Numbered from the stretch's first letter, positions 18,282-27,479 are shown. The stretch is DNA of 64,000 nt from Bacteroidota bacterium (GCA_013112545.1 JABFGJ010000004.1:62001-126000); one strand, 5' to 3'. Numbers and translations are program-made. The notes: generated from the sequence alone by a model not told the origin.

Positions 18282-20708
18282 TTAATACATTTTTGGAAAA
18301 GCACTCGGATTTACATCGTGCATTAAGTCATAACAAGCTTCTACAATGTCTTCAATACTTGGCTTTGAGAAATAATCGCCGTCAGTTCCATAAGCAGGTC
18401 TGTGGTTTTTAGCGCTCAATGTTTTTGGTTCCACATCTAAATGATAATAAGCTCCTTGCCCTTCAATTACTTGCTGCATCATAAAAGCTGTACCTCCGCC
18501 TTTAACATCTTCGTCTAAAAATAAAACCTTGTTGGTCTTTTTAATCGACTCGGTTATCATGCCATGAATGTCAAAAGGCATTAGAGTTCTAACATCAATT
18601 AATTCAGCAGAAATTCCTAACTCGGCTAGTTCTTTTACGGCAAGCTCTGCTAAATTACAAGTAGAAGCATAGCTTACTATGGTTAAATCTGTTCCTTTGC
18701 AAACTACCTCAGGAATACCTAGTGGAATTTGAAATTCACCCAAATTAGTTGGCATCTCTTCTTTACTTCTGTAAGCATTTAAAGGCTCAATGACCAATGC
18801 AGGGTCGTCGCCCATAAGCAAAGTATTGTAAAAACCTGCAGCAGTGGTTAAGTTTCTCGGCACACAAACATGTACGCCTTTTATAGAATTTAATATAACT
18901 CCCATTGGCGAGCCAGAATGCCAAATGCCTTCTAAACGATGCCCTCTTGTTCTAACGATTAATGGCGCTTTTTGACCTCCTTTTGTTCGATATTGAACTG
19001 TAGCCAAATCATCACTTATAATTTGCAAAGCATAAAGCAAATAATCTAAATATTGAATTTCTGCAATTGGTCTTAATCCGCGCATAGCCATGCCTATACC
19101 TTGACCAGCAATTGTCGCTTCTCTAATTCCTGTATCCGAAACTCTCAACTCGCCGTACTTTTCTTGAAGACCTTCTAAGCCTTGATTAACATCGCCTATA
19201 TTTCCTGAGTCTTCTCCAAATATTAAAACTTCAGGATATTTTTCTAGAATTTTATCAAAATTATCACGCAATACAACCCTACCATCTACTTTTTCTGCAT
19301 CAGCATCATAAGTGGGAGCAATGCCTTCAATTTTTAAAGGCGATAAGTCAGATTGGCTGTACAAATTAGAGCTAAATCGATCTTCGTTGATTTTACTAAT
19401 TTCACGATACCATTGTATAAGTTCATTTTTTGCAGGGATGTTTTCACTTCTAATGATTCGAATTACTTTTCTTACCGTAGAAATAATGTCTTTTCGAATG
19501 GGCTCCGAATTGCTTTTTAAAGCATTTATAAGTCCTTCTATAAAATTACTGTTTGAAGACTCAGTAGCAACTTTTTCTAAAATGCTAACAGCTTCATCTC
19601 TTTCGTTTTTAATGGCACCAATAAAATTTTCCCAAGCTGTTTTTTTGCCTTCTCTTACAATTTTCTTAGCTTCTTCTTTTATTGCATTTAGTTCATCTTC
19701 ACTAGCTAAACCTTTTTCTATCATCCATTCGCCCATCTTTTTGATGCAATCAAAATCAATTTCCCACTGCAATCTTTCAGCAGATTTATAGCGCTCATGT
19801 GAGCCTGAAGTTGAATGGCCTTGAGGCTGAGTAACATCTTCAACATGAATTAGAACGGGAATGTGTTTTTCACGAGCTATTTTTACTGCTTTCTCATAAG
19901 TCTCCATTAAATGAGCATAATCCCATCCTTTGGTTTTAAAAATCTCAAATCCATTGCTATTTCCTTCACGCTGAAATCCCTTCAACACTGTTGAAATACT
20001 TTCTTTAGTTGTTTGAAATTTCTTAGGAACAGAAATTCCATGACCATCATCCCAAACTGACATCACCATCGGAATTTGCAAAACACCAGCAGCGTTTATG
20101 CTTTCCCAAAACAAACCTTCAGAAGTACTAGCATCACCAATAGTTCCAAAAGCTACTTCGTTTCCTTTTCGGCTAAATAGATTATCTTCTGGTAAAAGAG
20201 CATTGTTTCGATAAACCTTAGAAGCTTGCGCTAATCCTAACAAACGAGGCATTTGACCGGCAGTAGGTGAGATGTCTGCTGAAGAGTTTTTTATATCTTT
20301 CAACGCTTTCCAATTTCCATTTTCATCTAAACTTCTTGTTGCATAATGACCATTCATTGAACGACCACCTGAGGCTGGTTCATGTTCTACATTAGGGTTT
20401 GCATACAATTGTGCAAAAAATCCAGCAACATCAAGCTGTCCAATAGCCATCATAAATGTTTGGTCGCGGTAATATCCAGATCTGAAATCGCCATTTTGAA
20501 AATACTTTGCCATAGCTAATTGTGGAATTTCTTTTCCATCACCAAAAATTCCAAACTTGGCTTTTCCAGTTAAAACTTCTCTTCTTCCTAATAAAGAGGT
20601 TTCTCGACTAATGTTTGCTAATTTGTAATCGGCTAATATGGCATTTTTAAAGTCTTCTTTTGATAAAAATTGTCCATTATTCTCAACTGCTGCGGCTTCT
20701 TTACTCAT
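18282..20708 (-). CDS. Fused alpha/beta E1 of branched-chain 2-oxoacid dehydrogenase type
   Basis: 808 residues joining both subunits of a thiamine-diphosphate-dependent 2-oxoacid dehydrogenase E1. The alpha part (about 20-400) has the ThDP motif starting GDASTSEG at 191, with WDDGHGIS in place of the usual ENNxYAIS, and the phospho-loop GHSTSGSHERYKS. The beta part begins near 470 (VVLRDNFDKILEKYPEVLIFGED) and includes DTGIREATIAGQGIGMAMRGLRPI and VRTRGHRLEGIWHSGSPMG. Fused E1s of this length are common in Bacteroidota and are annotated as 2-oxoisovalerate dehydrogenase; they feed branched acyl-CoA for iso-fatty acids. No E2 or E3 gene is in the window. Pyruvate as substrate cannot be excluded. 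Confidence 0.9.
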   Translation of the reverse strand: MSKEAAAVENNGQFLSKEDFKNAILADYKLANISRETSLLGRREVLTGKAKFGIFGDGKEIPQLAMAKYFQNGDFRSGYYRDQTFMMAIGQLDVAGFFAQLYANPNVEHEPASGGRSMNGHYATRSLDENGNWKALKDIKNSSADISPTAGQMPRLLGLAQASKVYRNNALLPEDNLFSRKGNEVAFGTIGDASTSEGLFWESINAAGVLQIPMVMSVWDDGHGISVPKKFQTTKESISTVLKGFQREGNSNGFEIFKTKGWDYAHLMETYEKAVKIAREKHIPVLIHVEDVTQPQGHSTSGSHERYKSAERLQWEIDFDCIKKMGEWMIEKGLASEDELNAIKEEAKKIVREGKKTAWENFIGAIKNERDEAVSILEKVATESSNSNFIEGLINALKSNSEPIRKDIISTVRKVIRIIRSENIPAKNELIQWYREISKINEDRFSSNLYSQSDLSPLKIEGIAPTYDADAEKVDGRVVLRDNFDKILEKYPEVLIFGEDSGNIGDVNQGLEGLQEKYGELRVSDTGIREATIAGQGIGMAMRGLRPIAEIQYLDYLLYALQIISDDLATVQYRTKGGQKAPLIVRTRGHRLEGIWHSGSPMGVILNSIKGVHVCVPRNLTTAAGFYNTLLMGDDPALVIEPLNAYRSKEEMPTNLGEFQIPLGIPEVVCKGTDLTIVSYASTCNLAELAVKELAELGISAELIDVRTLMPFDIHGMITESIKKTNKVLFLDEDVKGGGTAFMMQQVIEGQGAYYHLDVEPKTLSAKNHRPAYGTDGDYFSKPSIEDIVEACYDLMHDVNPSAFPKMY

Positions 20709-20810
20709 ATCTTAATGTCTTTCTTATTGGATTACGAAATTAAGAAAATGCCTTGATAAATTGGAATCGCTAATTCTTTAGAAAGTATGTTTTTAAATAA
20801 CATGAATAAT

Positions 20811-20818
20811 TACCTTTG
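20811..20818 (+). promoter_or_regulatory. Candidate -7 promoter box of def, near-leaderless
   Basis: TACCTTTG matches the TAnnTTTG -7 consensus. Only 5 bp separate it from the def ATG at 20824, so transcription would begin at or right beside the start codon. No TTG is seen at -33 spacing. Confidence 0.45.
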
Positions 20819-20823
20819 CCGCT

Positions 20824-21378
20824 ATGATTTTACCAATAGTAGCTTATGGAGATCCGATCTTAAAAAAAGAAGCTGAAGAAATCGATTCAGATTATCCTTT
20901 TTTGACGGAGTTGATAGAAAATATGTATGAAACGATGTATGAAGCTGAAGGCGTTGGCTTAGCTGCTCCGCAAATTGGCAAATCAATCCGTTTGTTTATA
21001 GTTGATGCATCTCCTTTTGAAGAAGAAGATAAAGCTTTGAAGGGTTTTAAAAAGACATTTATCAATCCCATAATTATTGAAGAAAGTGGAAAAGAATGGG
21101 GTTTTAATGAAGGTTGTTTGAGTATTCCTGGAGTACGCGAAGATGTTATGCGCCAGCCAGAGATTGTGATAGAATATCACGATGAAAACTTTAATTTAGT
21201 GGAAGAAAAATACAAAGGAATTGCAGCTAGAATTATTCAGCATGAATATGACCACATTGAAGGAATTTTATTTACGGATAAAATAAACCCTTTAAAACGA
21301 AGATTGTTAAAAGCAAAACTCAATAATATAACCAAAGGCAACGTTAAAGTTAATTATCGAATGAAATTTCCTAAATAA
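20824..21378 (+). CDS. def: Peptide deformylase
   Basis: Peptide deformylase, 184 residues, removes the N-formyl group from new proteins; metal-dependent. All three catalytic motifs are present: motif 1 GVGLAAPQ (43-50), motif 2 EGCLS with metal-binding C98, and motif 3 QHEYDH with H140, E141 and H144. The fmt gene, whose product adds the formyl group, is only 2.6 kb away on the other strand but not linked in one transcript. It is followed 6 bp later by a TPR lipoprotein gene and probably co-transcribed with it. Confidence 0.98.
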   Translation: MILPIVAYGDPILKKEAEEIDSDYPFLTELIENMYETMYEAEGVGLAAPQIGKSIRLFIVDASPFEEEDKALKGFKKTFINPIIIEESGKEWGFNEGCLSIPGVREDVMRQPEIVIEYHDENFNLVEEKYKGIAARIIQHEYDHIEGILFTDKINPLKRRLLKAKLNNITKGNVKVNYRMKFPK

Positions 21379-21384
21379 TAAATT

Positions 21385-21981
21385 ATGATGAAAACTATTA
21401 AATTATCAATTTTTACGCTTCTTGTTAGTGTTTTTGTTGCTTGTGGAAGCAAAAGTGAAGAGCAAAATACTGAGGGTGAAAGCAGTTACGTAGCTTTAGA
21501 AAAATTAGATGTTAAGACTTTAGATGAAGAAATTCAAAAAAGATCAAAAGCGGTTGAAAATGATGAGACTGGCGATAAAAGGTTAGCTGCAGAATTACTA
21601 AAAGCTTATGTTGCTTACAGCGAAAATTTTCCGAATTATGAAAAGGCAGCTGAATACACTTTTAGAGCAGGAGAAATAGCTATGAATTTAAATCATACAG
21701 CTCAGTCATTAAAATTGTTTGAAGTGGTTTATGAGGATTATCCAAAATATGAAAAAAGACCATACGCATTGTTTATGAGGGCTTTTGTATTGGAAAATCA
21801 AGCAGGGAATTTTGATGAAGCAAAACGATTTTACGAAGAATTTATCGCTGAATACCCAAATCACCCAATGGCCGATGATGCTGCTTATTCTTTAAAAAAT
21901 ATGGGGAAATCTCCAGAAGAATTGATTCGGGAATTTGAGATTCAAGATAGTATAAATGCAGCTGCTAGTAAAGCAGTCTAG
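21385..21981 (+). CDS. TPR lipoprotein
   Basis: 198 residues, starting at 21385 or the next codon (both ATG). A lipoprotein signal (SVFVACGSKSEE, lipidated Cys about 21) precedes an acidic linker and a tetratricopeptide region: AYVAYSENFPNYEKAAEYTFRAG, AQSLKLFEVVYEDYPKYEKRP and DEAKRFYEEFIAEYPNHPMADD. The last two resemble YbgF/BamD-type TPRs that bind envelope proteins. The partner is unknown. It follows def by 6 bp, a pairing often seen in Flavobacteriia, and ends in a hairpin terminator. Confidence 0.85.
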   Translation: MMKTIKLSIFTLLVSVFVACGSKSEEQNTEGESSYVALEKLDVKTLDEEIQKRSKAVENDETGDKRLAAELLKAYVAYSENFPNYEKAAEYTFRAGEIAMNLNHTAQSLKLFEVVYEDYPKYEKRPYALFMRAFVLENQAGNFDEAKRFYEEFIAEYPNHPMADDAAYSLKNMGKSPEELIREFEIQDSINAAASKAV

Positions 21982-22000
21982 ATTTAAAATAAAAAAAGAG

Positions 22001-22025
22001 AAAGCTGGTCATGTTGACTGGCTTT
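22001..22025 (+). terminator. Intrinsic terminator after the def-TPR pair
   Basis: An 11-bp stem with two G-U pairs (22001-22011 with 22015-22025), a 3-nt loop and a run of seven T at its 3' side. It lies 19 bp after the TPR lipoprotein stop. Confidence 0.75.
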
Positions 22026-22164
22026 TTTTATAGACTTTCTTCAGACCTCGGAAAGTATCTAACGCTCTGAGGGCTGAACGTTTCTGCATCCTGAGTGTAT
22101 AATAATACAGTTTTATTTGTATTGTGGGGTAATGATAATAGATAAGCCTCTTTTTAAAAAAGTG

Positions 22165-22181
22165 CGACTCCTTCGGAGTCG
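22165..22181. repeat. Isolated palindrome before the tandem array
   Basis: CGACTCC-TTC-GGAGTCG is a perfect 7-bp stem with a TTC loop. It has the same layout (stem, TTC, stem) as the AACCC-TTC-GGGTT hairpins inside the array that starts 4 bp later, but different stem bases. Confidence 0.7.
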
Positions 22182-22184
22182 GTT

Positions 22185-23502
22185 GATTCTTTCAGCTTTG
22201 CTTTATAGAGCTGTAAACCCTTCGGGTTCATAATGTCATCTATTAACAACGAATGATTTTTTCTGAAATAAGGTTACATTAAATTATAAAAACCACAAAC
22301 CCGAAGGGTTTGAACATTTATAAAAAAAAAGTACTAATGTAATAAACGACCCAAAATGGGTCAAACACTTCATTGGCAGCCTTAGTATTCACATTGATTC
22401 TTTCAGTTTTGTTTTATAGAGCTGTAAACCCTTTGGGTTCATAATGTCATCGAATAACAACGAATGATTTGTTCTGAAATAAGGATACATTAAATTATAA
22501 GAACCACAAACCCGAAGTGTTTGAACATTTATAAAAAATTAGGACTTATGTAATAAATGACCCAAAATGGGTCGAACACTTCATTGGTAGCCTTAGTATT
22601 CACATTGATTCTTTCAGCTTTGTTTTAAAGAGCTGTAAACCCTTCGGGTTCATAATGTCATCTATAAACAACGAATGATTTGTACTGAAATAAGGATATA
22701 TTAAATTACAAGAACCACAAACCCGAAGGGTTTGAACATTTATAAAAAAAAATTAGGATTTATGTAATAAACGACCCAAAATGGGTCGAACACTTCATTG
22801 GTAGCCTTAGTATTCACATTGATTCTTTCAGTTTTGTTTTATAGAGCTGTGAACCATTGGGTTCATACTGCCATCAAATAACAACGAATAATTTGTTCTG
22901 AAATAAGGAAATATTAAATTATAAGAACCACAAACCCGAAGGGTTTGAACATTTATAAAAAATTAGAACTAATGTGATAAATGACCCAAAATGGGTCAAA
23001 CACTTCATTGGCAGCCTTAGTATTCATATTGATTCTTTCAGCTTTGCTTTATAGAGCTGTGAACCCTTCGGGTTCATAATGTCATCTAAAAACAACGAAT
23101 GATTTGTTCTGAAATAAGGATATATTAAATTATAAGAACCACAAACCCGAAGGGTTTGAACATTTATAAAAAAAAATTAGGACTTATGTAATAAATGACC
23201 CAAAATGGGTTAAACACTTCATTGGTAGCCTTAGTATTCACATTGATTCTTTCAGCTTTGCTTTATAGAGCTGTGAACCCTTGGGTTCATAATGTCATCT
23301 AAAAACAACGAATGATTTGTTCTGAAATAAGGAAATATTAAATTATAAGAACCACAAACCCGAAGGGTTTGAACATTTATAAAAAAAAATTAGGACTTAT
23401 GTAATAAACGACCCAAAATGGGTCGAACACTTCATTGGTAGCCTTAGTATTCACATTGATTCTTTCAGCTTTGTTTTAAAGAGCTGTAAACCCTTTGGGT
23501 TC
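22185..23502. repeat. Tandem array of six ~211-bp direct repeats plus a partial seventh, each with three hairpins
   Basis: Units begin with GATTCTTTCAG at 22185, 22396, 22607, 22821, 23031, 23245 and 23458, giving lengths 211, 211, 214, 210, 214 and 213 bp; the seventh stops after about 45 bp. Each full unit has three palindromes: AACCC-TTC-GGGTT (22216-22228 in unit 1), CAAACCC-GAA-GGGTTTG (22296-22312), and GACCC-AAAAT-GGGTC (22348-22362). The first and second are reverse complements in their core, so they can also pair with each other over about 70 bp. Length changes fall mainly in an A-run. Lengths that are not multiples of three, and stops in all frames, argue against coding. The 1.5-kb gap between the TPR gene and dgkA holds nothing else recognisable. 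Confidence 0.93.
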
Positions 23503-23578
23503 AGGAGCTATTCTATCAAATAGATGAGTTGAGAAATTTAAATTTTAAACCCAATATATAATGATGGTTGATTTATAG

Positions 23579-23929
23579 CTAAAATAACTTCGGTAGGAAA
23601 ATAAAGCATGCAATAATAATTGCTGTAAATGCAGCTACTAAAACGGCTGCAGCTCCCAAGTCTTTCACTTTTTTAATAAAAGGATTATATTCTTTTGTAA
23701 CTAAGTCAGAAAGATTTTCGATTGAAGTATTTACTAGTTCGGCACAGAATACAAAACCTATTGAAATTACAATTAATGCCCATTCATTTATACTAATCTT
23801 TAGAATATAAGCTAATAATATGACGACTATCGCTGCTAGAAGGTGAATCCTGGCGTTAGGTTCTTCTTTAATTAAGATTACTAGACCATTAATGGCATGA
23901 GAAAAGCTTTTAAGTCTTTTTTTGAACAT
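23579..23929 (-). CDS. dgkA: Diacylglycerol kinase / undecaprenol kinase family protein
   Basis: 116 residues, an integral membrane lipid kinase of the DgkA fold: an amphipathic N-terminus (FKKRLKSFSHAINGL), then three membrane helices. The catalytic motif is seen as FCAELVNTSIENLSDLV (family ExxNTAIE) followed by VKDLGAAAVLVAA. Gram-negative DgkA recycles diacylglycerol, while the Gram-positive relatives phosphorylate undecaprenol; the sequence alone does not decide. It is the last gene of a minus-strand run, 11 bp after fmt. Confidence 0.92.
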   Translation of the reverse strand: MFKKRLKSFSHAINGLVILIKEEPNARIHLLAAIVVILLAYILKISINEWALIVISIGFVFCAELVNTSIENLSDLVTKEYNPFIKKVKDLGAAAVLVAAFTAIIIACFIFLPKLF

Positions 23930-23940
23930 GGCTAGTGTTT

Positions 23941-24906
23941 TTATAATATTGTATATTCCCCAAGTGGAAATCCATTTAATAAACTTTTAGAATCCATTCG
24001 CTTTTTCCCTTCTATTTGCAAAGAGTTAATTTCAAATCGCCCAGTTAATGTATCAATGAATACTTTCCCAGAATCATGATGTAGCTTTACTTTCGGGTGA
24101 ACTTCTTGATTCTCAATCTTAGCTTCGTAAACCTTTACATTTAATGTTTTTCCACTTTCAATGTGTTTTATTGTTGTCCAGGCAGCAGGGTAGGGACTCA
24201 AACCTCTTATAAAGCAGTCAATCTGATTAAGGGACTTTGACCAATCGATTTCACAATCTTCTCTAAAAATTTTAGGTGCTTCATTTATGCTAGCGTTTTG
24301 GTCAATTAGCATTTGTTGATTTGTAGTTTGAAATGAATCATTTTCTATTGCTTCAACTGTTTTTAGTACTAGTTTGCCTCCCTTAGCCATCAATTTATCA
24401 TGCAGGCTTCCAGCAGTTTCATTTACTTCTATAGTAACTTTTTCTTGAAAAATGATATCTCCAGTATCGATTTCATGCTTTAGAAAAAAGCTAGTAACTC
24501 CAGTTTCTTTTTCACCATTTATGATAGCCCAATTGATTGGAGCTGCTCCTCTATACTGAGGTAGTAATGAAGCATGTAAATTAAATGTTCCATATTTAGG
24601 CATATTCCAAACTAGCTCTGGCAACATCCTAAAAGCAACAACAATTTGCAAATCTGCATTCAACTCTTTTAATTCAGCAATGAACTCTTCATTTTTTAAA
24701 TTACTAGGTTGTAACACTTTTATCTGTTTTGCAATGGCGTATTTTTTAACGGCAGATTCATTTAGTTTTTGACCTCGCCCAGCTTTTTTGTCTGCTGCTG
24801 TAATAACTCCAACAATATTTTTTCCTGCTTCATGCAAGCATTTTAAGCTTTCTACAGCAAAGTCAGGTGTGCCCATAAATACGATTCTCAATTCTTTTTT
24901 CATCAT
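23941..24906 (-). CDS. fmt: Methionyl-tRNA formyltransferase
   Basis: Fmt, 321 residues, transfers formyl from 10-formyl-tetrahydrofolate to initiator Met-tRNA. Opening RIVFMGTPDFAVESL, the catalytic region HASLLPQYRGAAPINWAIINGE (read in parts: N in FNLHASLLP, H, then D in HEIDTGDII), and a C-terminal OB-fold tRNA-binding domain (about 205-321). Length agrees with the family. It starts directly after the stop of the MATE gene with no gap (24907/24906), so translation is probably coupled. Confidence 0.97.
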   Translation of the reverse strand: MMKKELRIVFMGTPDFAVESLKCLHEAGKNIVGVITAADKKAGRGQKLNESAVKKYAIAKQIKVLQPSNLKNEEFIAELKELNADLQIVVAFRMLPELVWNMPKYGTFNLHASLLPQYRGAAPINWAIINGEKETGVTSFFLKHEIDTGDIIFQEKVTIEVNETAGSLHDKLMAKGGKLVLKTVEAIENDSFQTTNQQMLIDQNASINEAPKIFREDCEIDWSKSLNQIDCFIRGLSPYPAAWTTIKHIESGKTLNVKVYEAKIENQEVHPKVKLHHDSGKVFIDTLTGRFEINSLQIEGKKRMDSKSLLNGFPLGEYTIL

Positions 24907-26238
24907 TTATATTGTTGAATTTTTCCAGTTTCCATATTTTAAATATGCGATAGATAGCCCACCCATAAAAGCAAAATAAACAAACTCAGAACACCATACC
25001 AAATACAAAGGCAATTCTAAGTAAACTCCCAAAACATAGGCTCCTGATAAGTAAACACAAATGGAGGTAATTTCTATAGCTAAAGTTTTTTGTGTTTTGC
25101 CTGTTCCTGTAACTGCTGAAAAAGAAATAAAAGCAACACTAAATAATAACATTGCACCAGTTATGATGTAGAGTACTGGAATAGCATCATTAATAAGGCT
25201 TATATCATCGGTGTATATGGATATAATATGGCTAGGAAATAGAATATTTAAAGGCATTAAAATAGCTGTGCAAGCCAAACAAAGTAGGGCTACTTTTTTG
25301 ATTAGTTGAATAACTTCATCAGCTTTTCCTTCACCTATGATATTTGAAACCAAGGTGCTTGTGGCGGTGCTAAATCCAAAAAGTGGAATCATTAAAACCA
25401 TATAAATACTTCTAATAATGTGCGATATGGCTAATTCACGTTCTCCAATTTGTTCAATTATCATAAAGAAACAGAGCCATGTTGACAAAGCTAAAAAGTT
25501 TTGTCCCATAATAGGTGCGCCAACTTTGAGCATTTTTTGTAATAACTTGGGATTAAAATCAAAATTGAGCAGTAAGTTGTATTTCTTTAAATCGACCTTG
25601 CGTAAGGTATATATTATAAAAAACAAAAAGGCAATAATCTCTGAAATGAATGAAGCCAATGCAGCTCCTTCGATGCCCATTTTTGGGAAACCATAATGTC
25701 CGAAAATTAAAAGATAATCTAAGATTACATTAACGATGGCTTGAAAAAAAGTAGCTCGAATCAGAACTTTTGTTTGTGTAATTCCAGTAAAAAAAGCAAT
25801 GAATAAAAAATTGAGGTAAGCAAAGGGAATACCCCAAGCCCTTATGCCTAAATATTTATTAGCAGCGTCTAAAATAAGTGGTGAAGCAGTTAAAGTTTCT
25901 AACAAGATGGGAGAAAAAAACTTGAGAATTAATAACATAATAAGGCTTAAACCCAGCATAAAGAACAAACCATTGGAGAATATTTTTCCAATTTCTAAGT
26001 AATTTTTTTCTCCATTTCTTCTACCGATAATAATTTGACAACCAATGGTAAAGCCCATTCCAAGCATCATCAATACAAAGTAAAAAATACCTGCATTTCC
26101 TGCTGCGCCAATTTCAATAATGCCAACACGACCTAAAAAAGCTGTGTCGGTAACATTGACTAAATTTTGGGCTACACCACTTAAAATAATGGGAAAAGAA
26201 ACCCGCCAAATATTTTTATAACTAAGTGTAAAGCTCAT
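24907..26238 (-). CDS. MATE-family multidrug/Na+ antiporter
   Basis: 443 residues with about twelve hydrophobic segments in two similar halves, typical of MATE pumps that export drugs or metabolites in exchange for Na+ or H+. Visible marks are FPIILSGVAQNLVNVTDTAFLGRVG at the start (helix 1, read in parts), GIEGAALASFISE at the middle, and VGAPIMGQNFLALSTW opening the second half. The substrate is unknown. Its start overlaps the RlmI-like gene by 4 bp (ATGA type), and its stop abuts fmt, so it sits in a tight operon. Confidence 0.93.
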   Translation of the reverse strand: MSFTLSYKNIWRVSFPIILSGVAQNLVNVTDTAFLGRVGIIEIGAAGNAGIFYFVLMMLGMGFTIGCQIIIGRRNGEKNYLEIGKIFSNGLFFMLGLSLIMLLILKFFSPILLETLTASPLILDAANKYLGIRAWGIPFAYLNFLFIAFFTGITQTKVLIRATFFQAIVNVILDYLLIFGHYGFPKMGIEGAALASFISEIIAFLFFIIYTLRKVDLKKYNLLLNFDFNPKLLQKMLKVGAPIMGQNFLALSTWLCFFMIIEQIGERELAISHIIRSIYMVLMIPLFGFSTATSTLVSNIIGEGKADEVIQLIKKVALLCLACTAILMPLNILFPSHIISIYTDDISLINDAIPVLYIITGAMLLFSVAFISFSAVTGTGKTQKTLAIEITSICVYLSGAYVLGVYLELPLYLVWCSEFVYFAFMGGLSIAYLKYGNWKNSTI

Positions 26239-27449
26239 TCTACAAAAAGTACTAAGCCTTTAAGGTATTCGCCCTCGGGATGGAAAATATTTACAGGGTG
26301 ATCTGCTGGTTGCGATAGATGTTCTAATATCCTAACAGAACGACCTGCGTCTATTGCTGCGGCAGTAATAGTATCTTCAAATAGTTTACGATGTATGATT
26401 TGACTGCAAGAAAAAGTGAAAAGGATTCCTCCAGAATTTATCATTCTTAAAGCTTTCTCATTTAACCTCCTATAACCTTGGATGGCATTGTGTTTTGCAC
26501 TTTTGGATTTAGCATAAGCAGGAGGATCTAAAAGAATGACGTCGTATTTTTCTTCACTTTCGTTTAAAAATGAAAAAGTATCTTGAGCTATAGCACGATG
26601 ATTTTTTACTTTCGGAAAATTGAGCTCTACGTTTCGATTGCACAATTCAATAGCTTTGGCCGAACTATCAACAGAGTCAACTGATTTTGCATTTGCTCCT
26701 AAAGCATACACACTAAATCCTCCAGAGTAGCAAAAGGTATTTAGGACTGATTTGCCTTCTACATATTTTTGTAAGGCAAATCTATTTTCTCGTTGGTCGA
26801 TAAAAAAGCCTGTTTTTTGCCCTTCTATCCAATCTATTTCAAACAACAGATTATTTTCTTTAACAGTAGTTTTTTGAGCTATTTGTTTATCTGATCTCCA
26901 TAGGTATGAATCTGGAAACTCGCTAGAGTATTGCTTTGGTAGGGTTTGTTCGCTTTTAGAATATATGGCATTTATTTCTTTATTTAGAACCTGTTTTAAG
27001 GCTTCAGCGATTGCATCAAAGGCCATAGCCATTCCTCTAGAATGAGCCTGAACGACGGCAACATCATTATAGATGTCAATTATTAAACCAGGTAAAGAAT
27101 CTCCTTCTGCATGTACTAAACGATAGCAAGAAGTTTTGTCTTGCTTATAAAGGTTTAAGCTCTTTCTTAAGTTTAATGCGCTTTGAAATTTTTCTATAAA
27201 AAATGCTTTATTTATAGTTGTTTCTTCAAAGCTCAATAGCCTAACTGCTATGCTACTTTCACCCCAATGACCTATTCCTAAAAATTGTTCTTTGGCATTT
27301 AACACTTGAACTAAATCCCCTTCTTCGGGTAGATTGGCTTCATCCTCTGTTAATATTATCTTATGAATAGCTCCTGAAAAAACCCAAGGGTGTTTTCGTT
27401 GAATAGAAGCATCTCTTTTAGGTTTCAGAATAACAAGAGGTAAAGTCAT
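26235..27449 (-). CDS. RlmI/RlmK-like class I rRNA methyltransferase
   Basis: 404 residues: an N-terminal PUA domain (about 1-80, KRDASIQRKHPWVFSGAI), an EEHEE-like linker, and a Rossmann methyltransferase. The S-adenosylmethionine loop is NTFCYSGGFSVYALG, followed by acidic VDSVD and the catalytic DPPAYAKSK block; HPVNIFHPEGEYLKGL closes the protein. This is the RlmI family that makes m5C in 23S rRNA. Exact target position in this organism is inferred from the family. First gene of an rlmI-MATE-fmt-dgkA run. Confidence 0.93.
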   Translation of the reverse strand: MTLPLVILKPKRDASIQRKHPWVFSGAIHKIILTEDEANLPEEGDLVQVLNAKEQFLGIGHWGESSIAVRLLSFEETTINKAFFIEKFQSALNLRKSLNLYKQDKTSCYRLVHAEGDSLPGLIIDIYNDVAVVQAHSRGMAMAFDAIAEALKQVLNKEINAIYSKSEQTLPKQYSSEFPDSYLWRSDKQIAQKTTVKENNLLFEIDWIEGQKTGFFIDQRENRFALQKYVEGKSVLNTFCYSGGFSVYALGANAKSVDSVDSSAKAIELCNRNVELNFPKVKNHRAIAQDTFSFLNESEEKYDVILLDPPAYAKSKSAKHNAIQGYRRLNEKALRMINSGGILFTFSCSQIIHRKLFEDTITAAAIDAGRSVRILEHLSQPADHPVNIFHPEGEYLKGLVLFVE

Positions 27450-27471
27450 ATATTGCGTGCAAATTAGCTTG

Positions 27472-27479
27472 CAAAATTA
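27472..27479 (-). promoter_or_regulatory. Candidate -7 box of the rlmI-MATE-fmt-dgkA run
   Basis: On the minus strand TAATTTTG matches TAnnTTTG and lies 22 bp before the ATG at 27449. A TTG at the correct -33 distance is not evident. Confidence 0.3.

Noticed and set aside
18147-18326. 59-codon plus-strand ORF with a hydrophobic stretch between the M1 peptidase and E1 genes
   Set aside because: It overlaps the 3' end of the E1 gene, has no visible ribosome-binding context or promoter, and AT-rich gaps easily give hydrophobic ORFs.
22185-23502. Array considered as CRISPR
   Set aside because: Units are ~211 bp and conserved throughout; there are no short repeats separated by unique 30-40 bp spacers and no cas genes.
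22185-23502. Array considered as a coding tandem-repeat protein
   Set aside because: Unit lengths of 210-214 bp are not multiples of three and stops occur in every frame.
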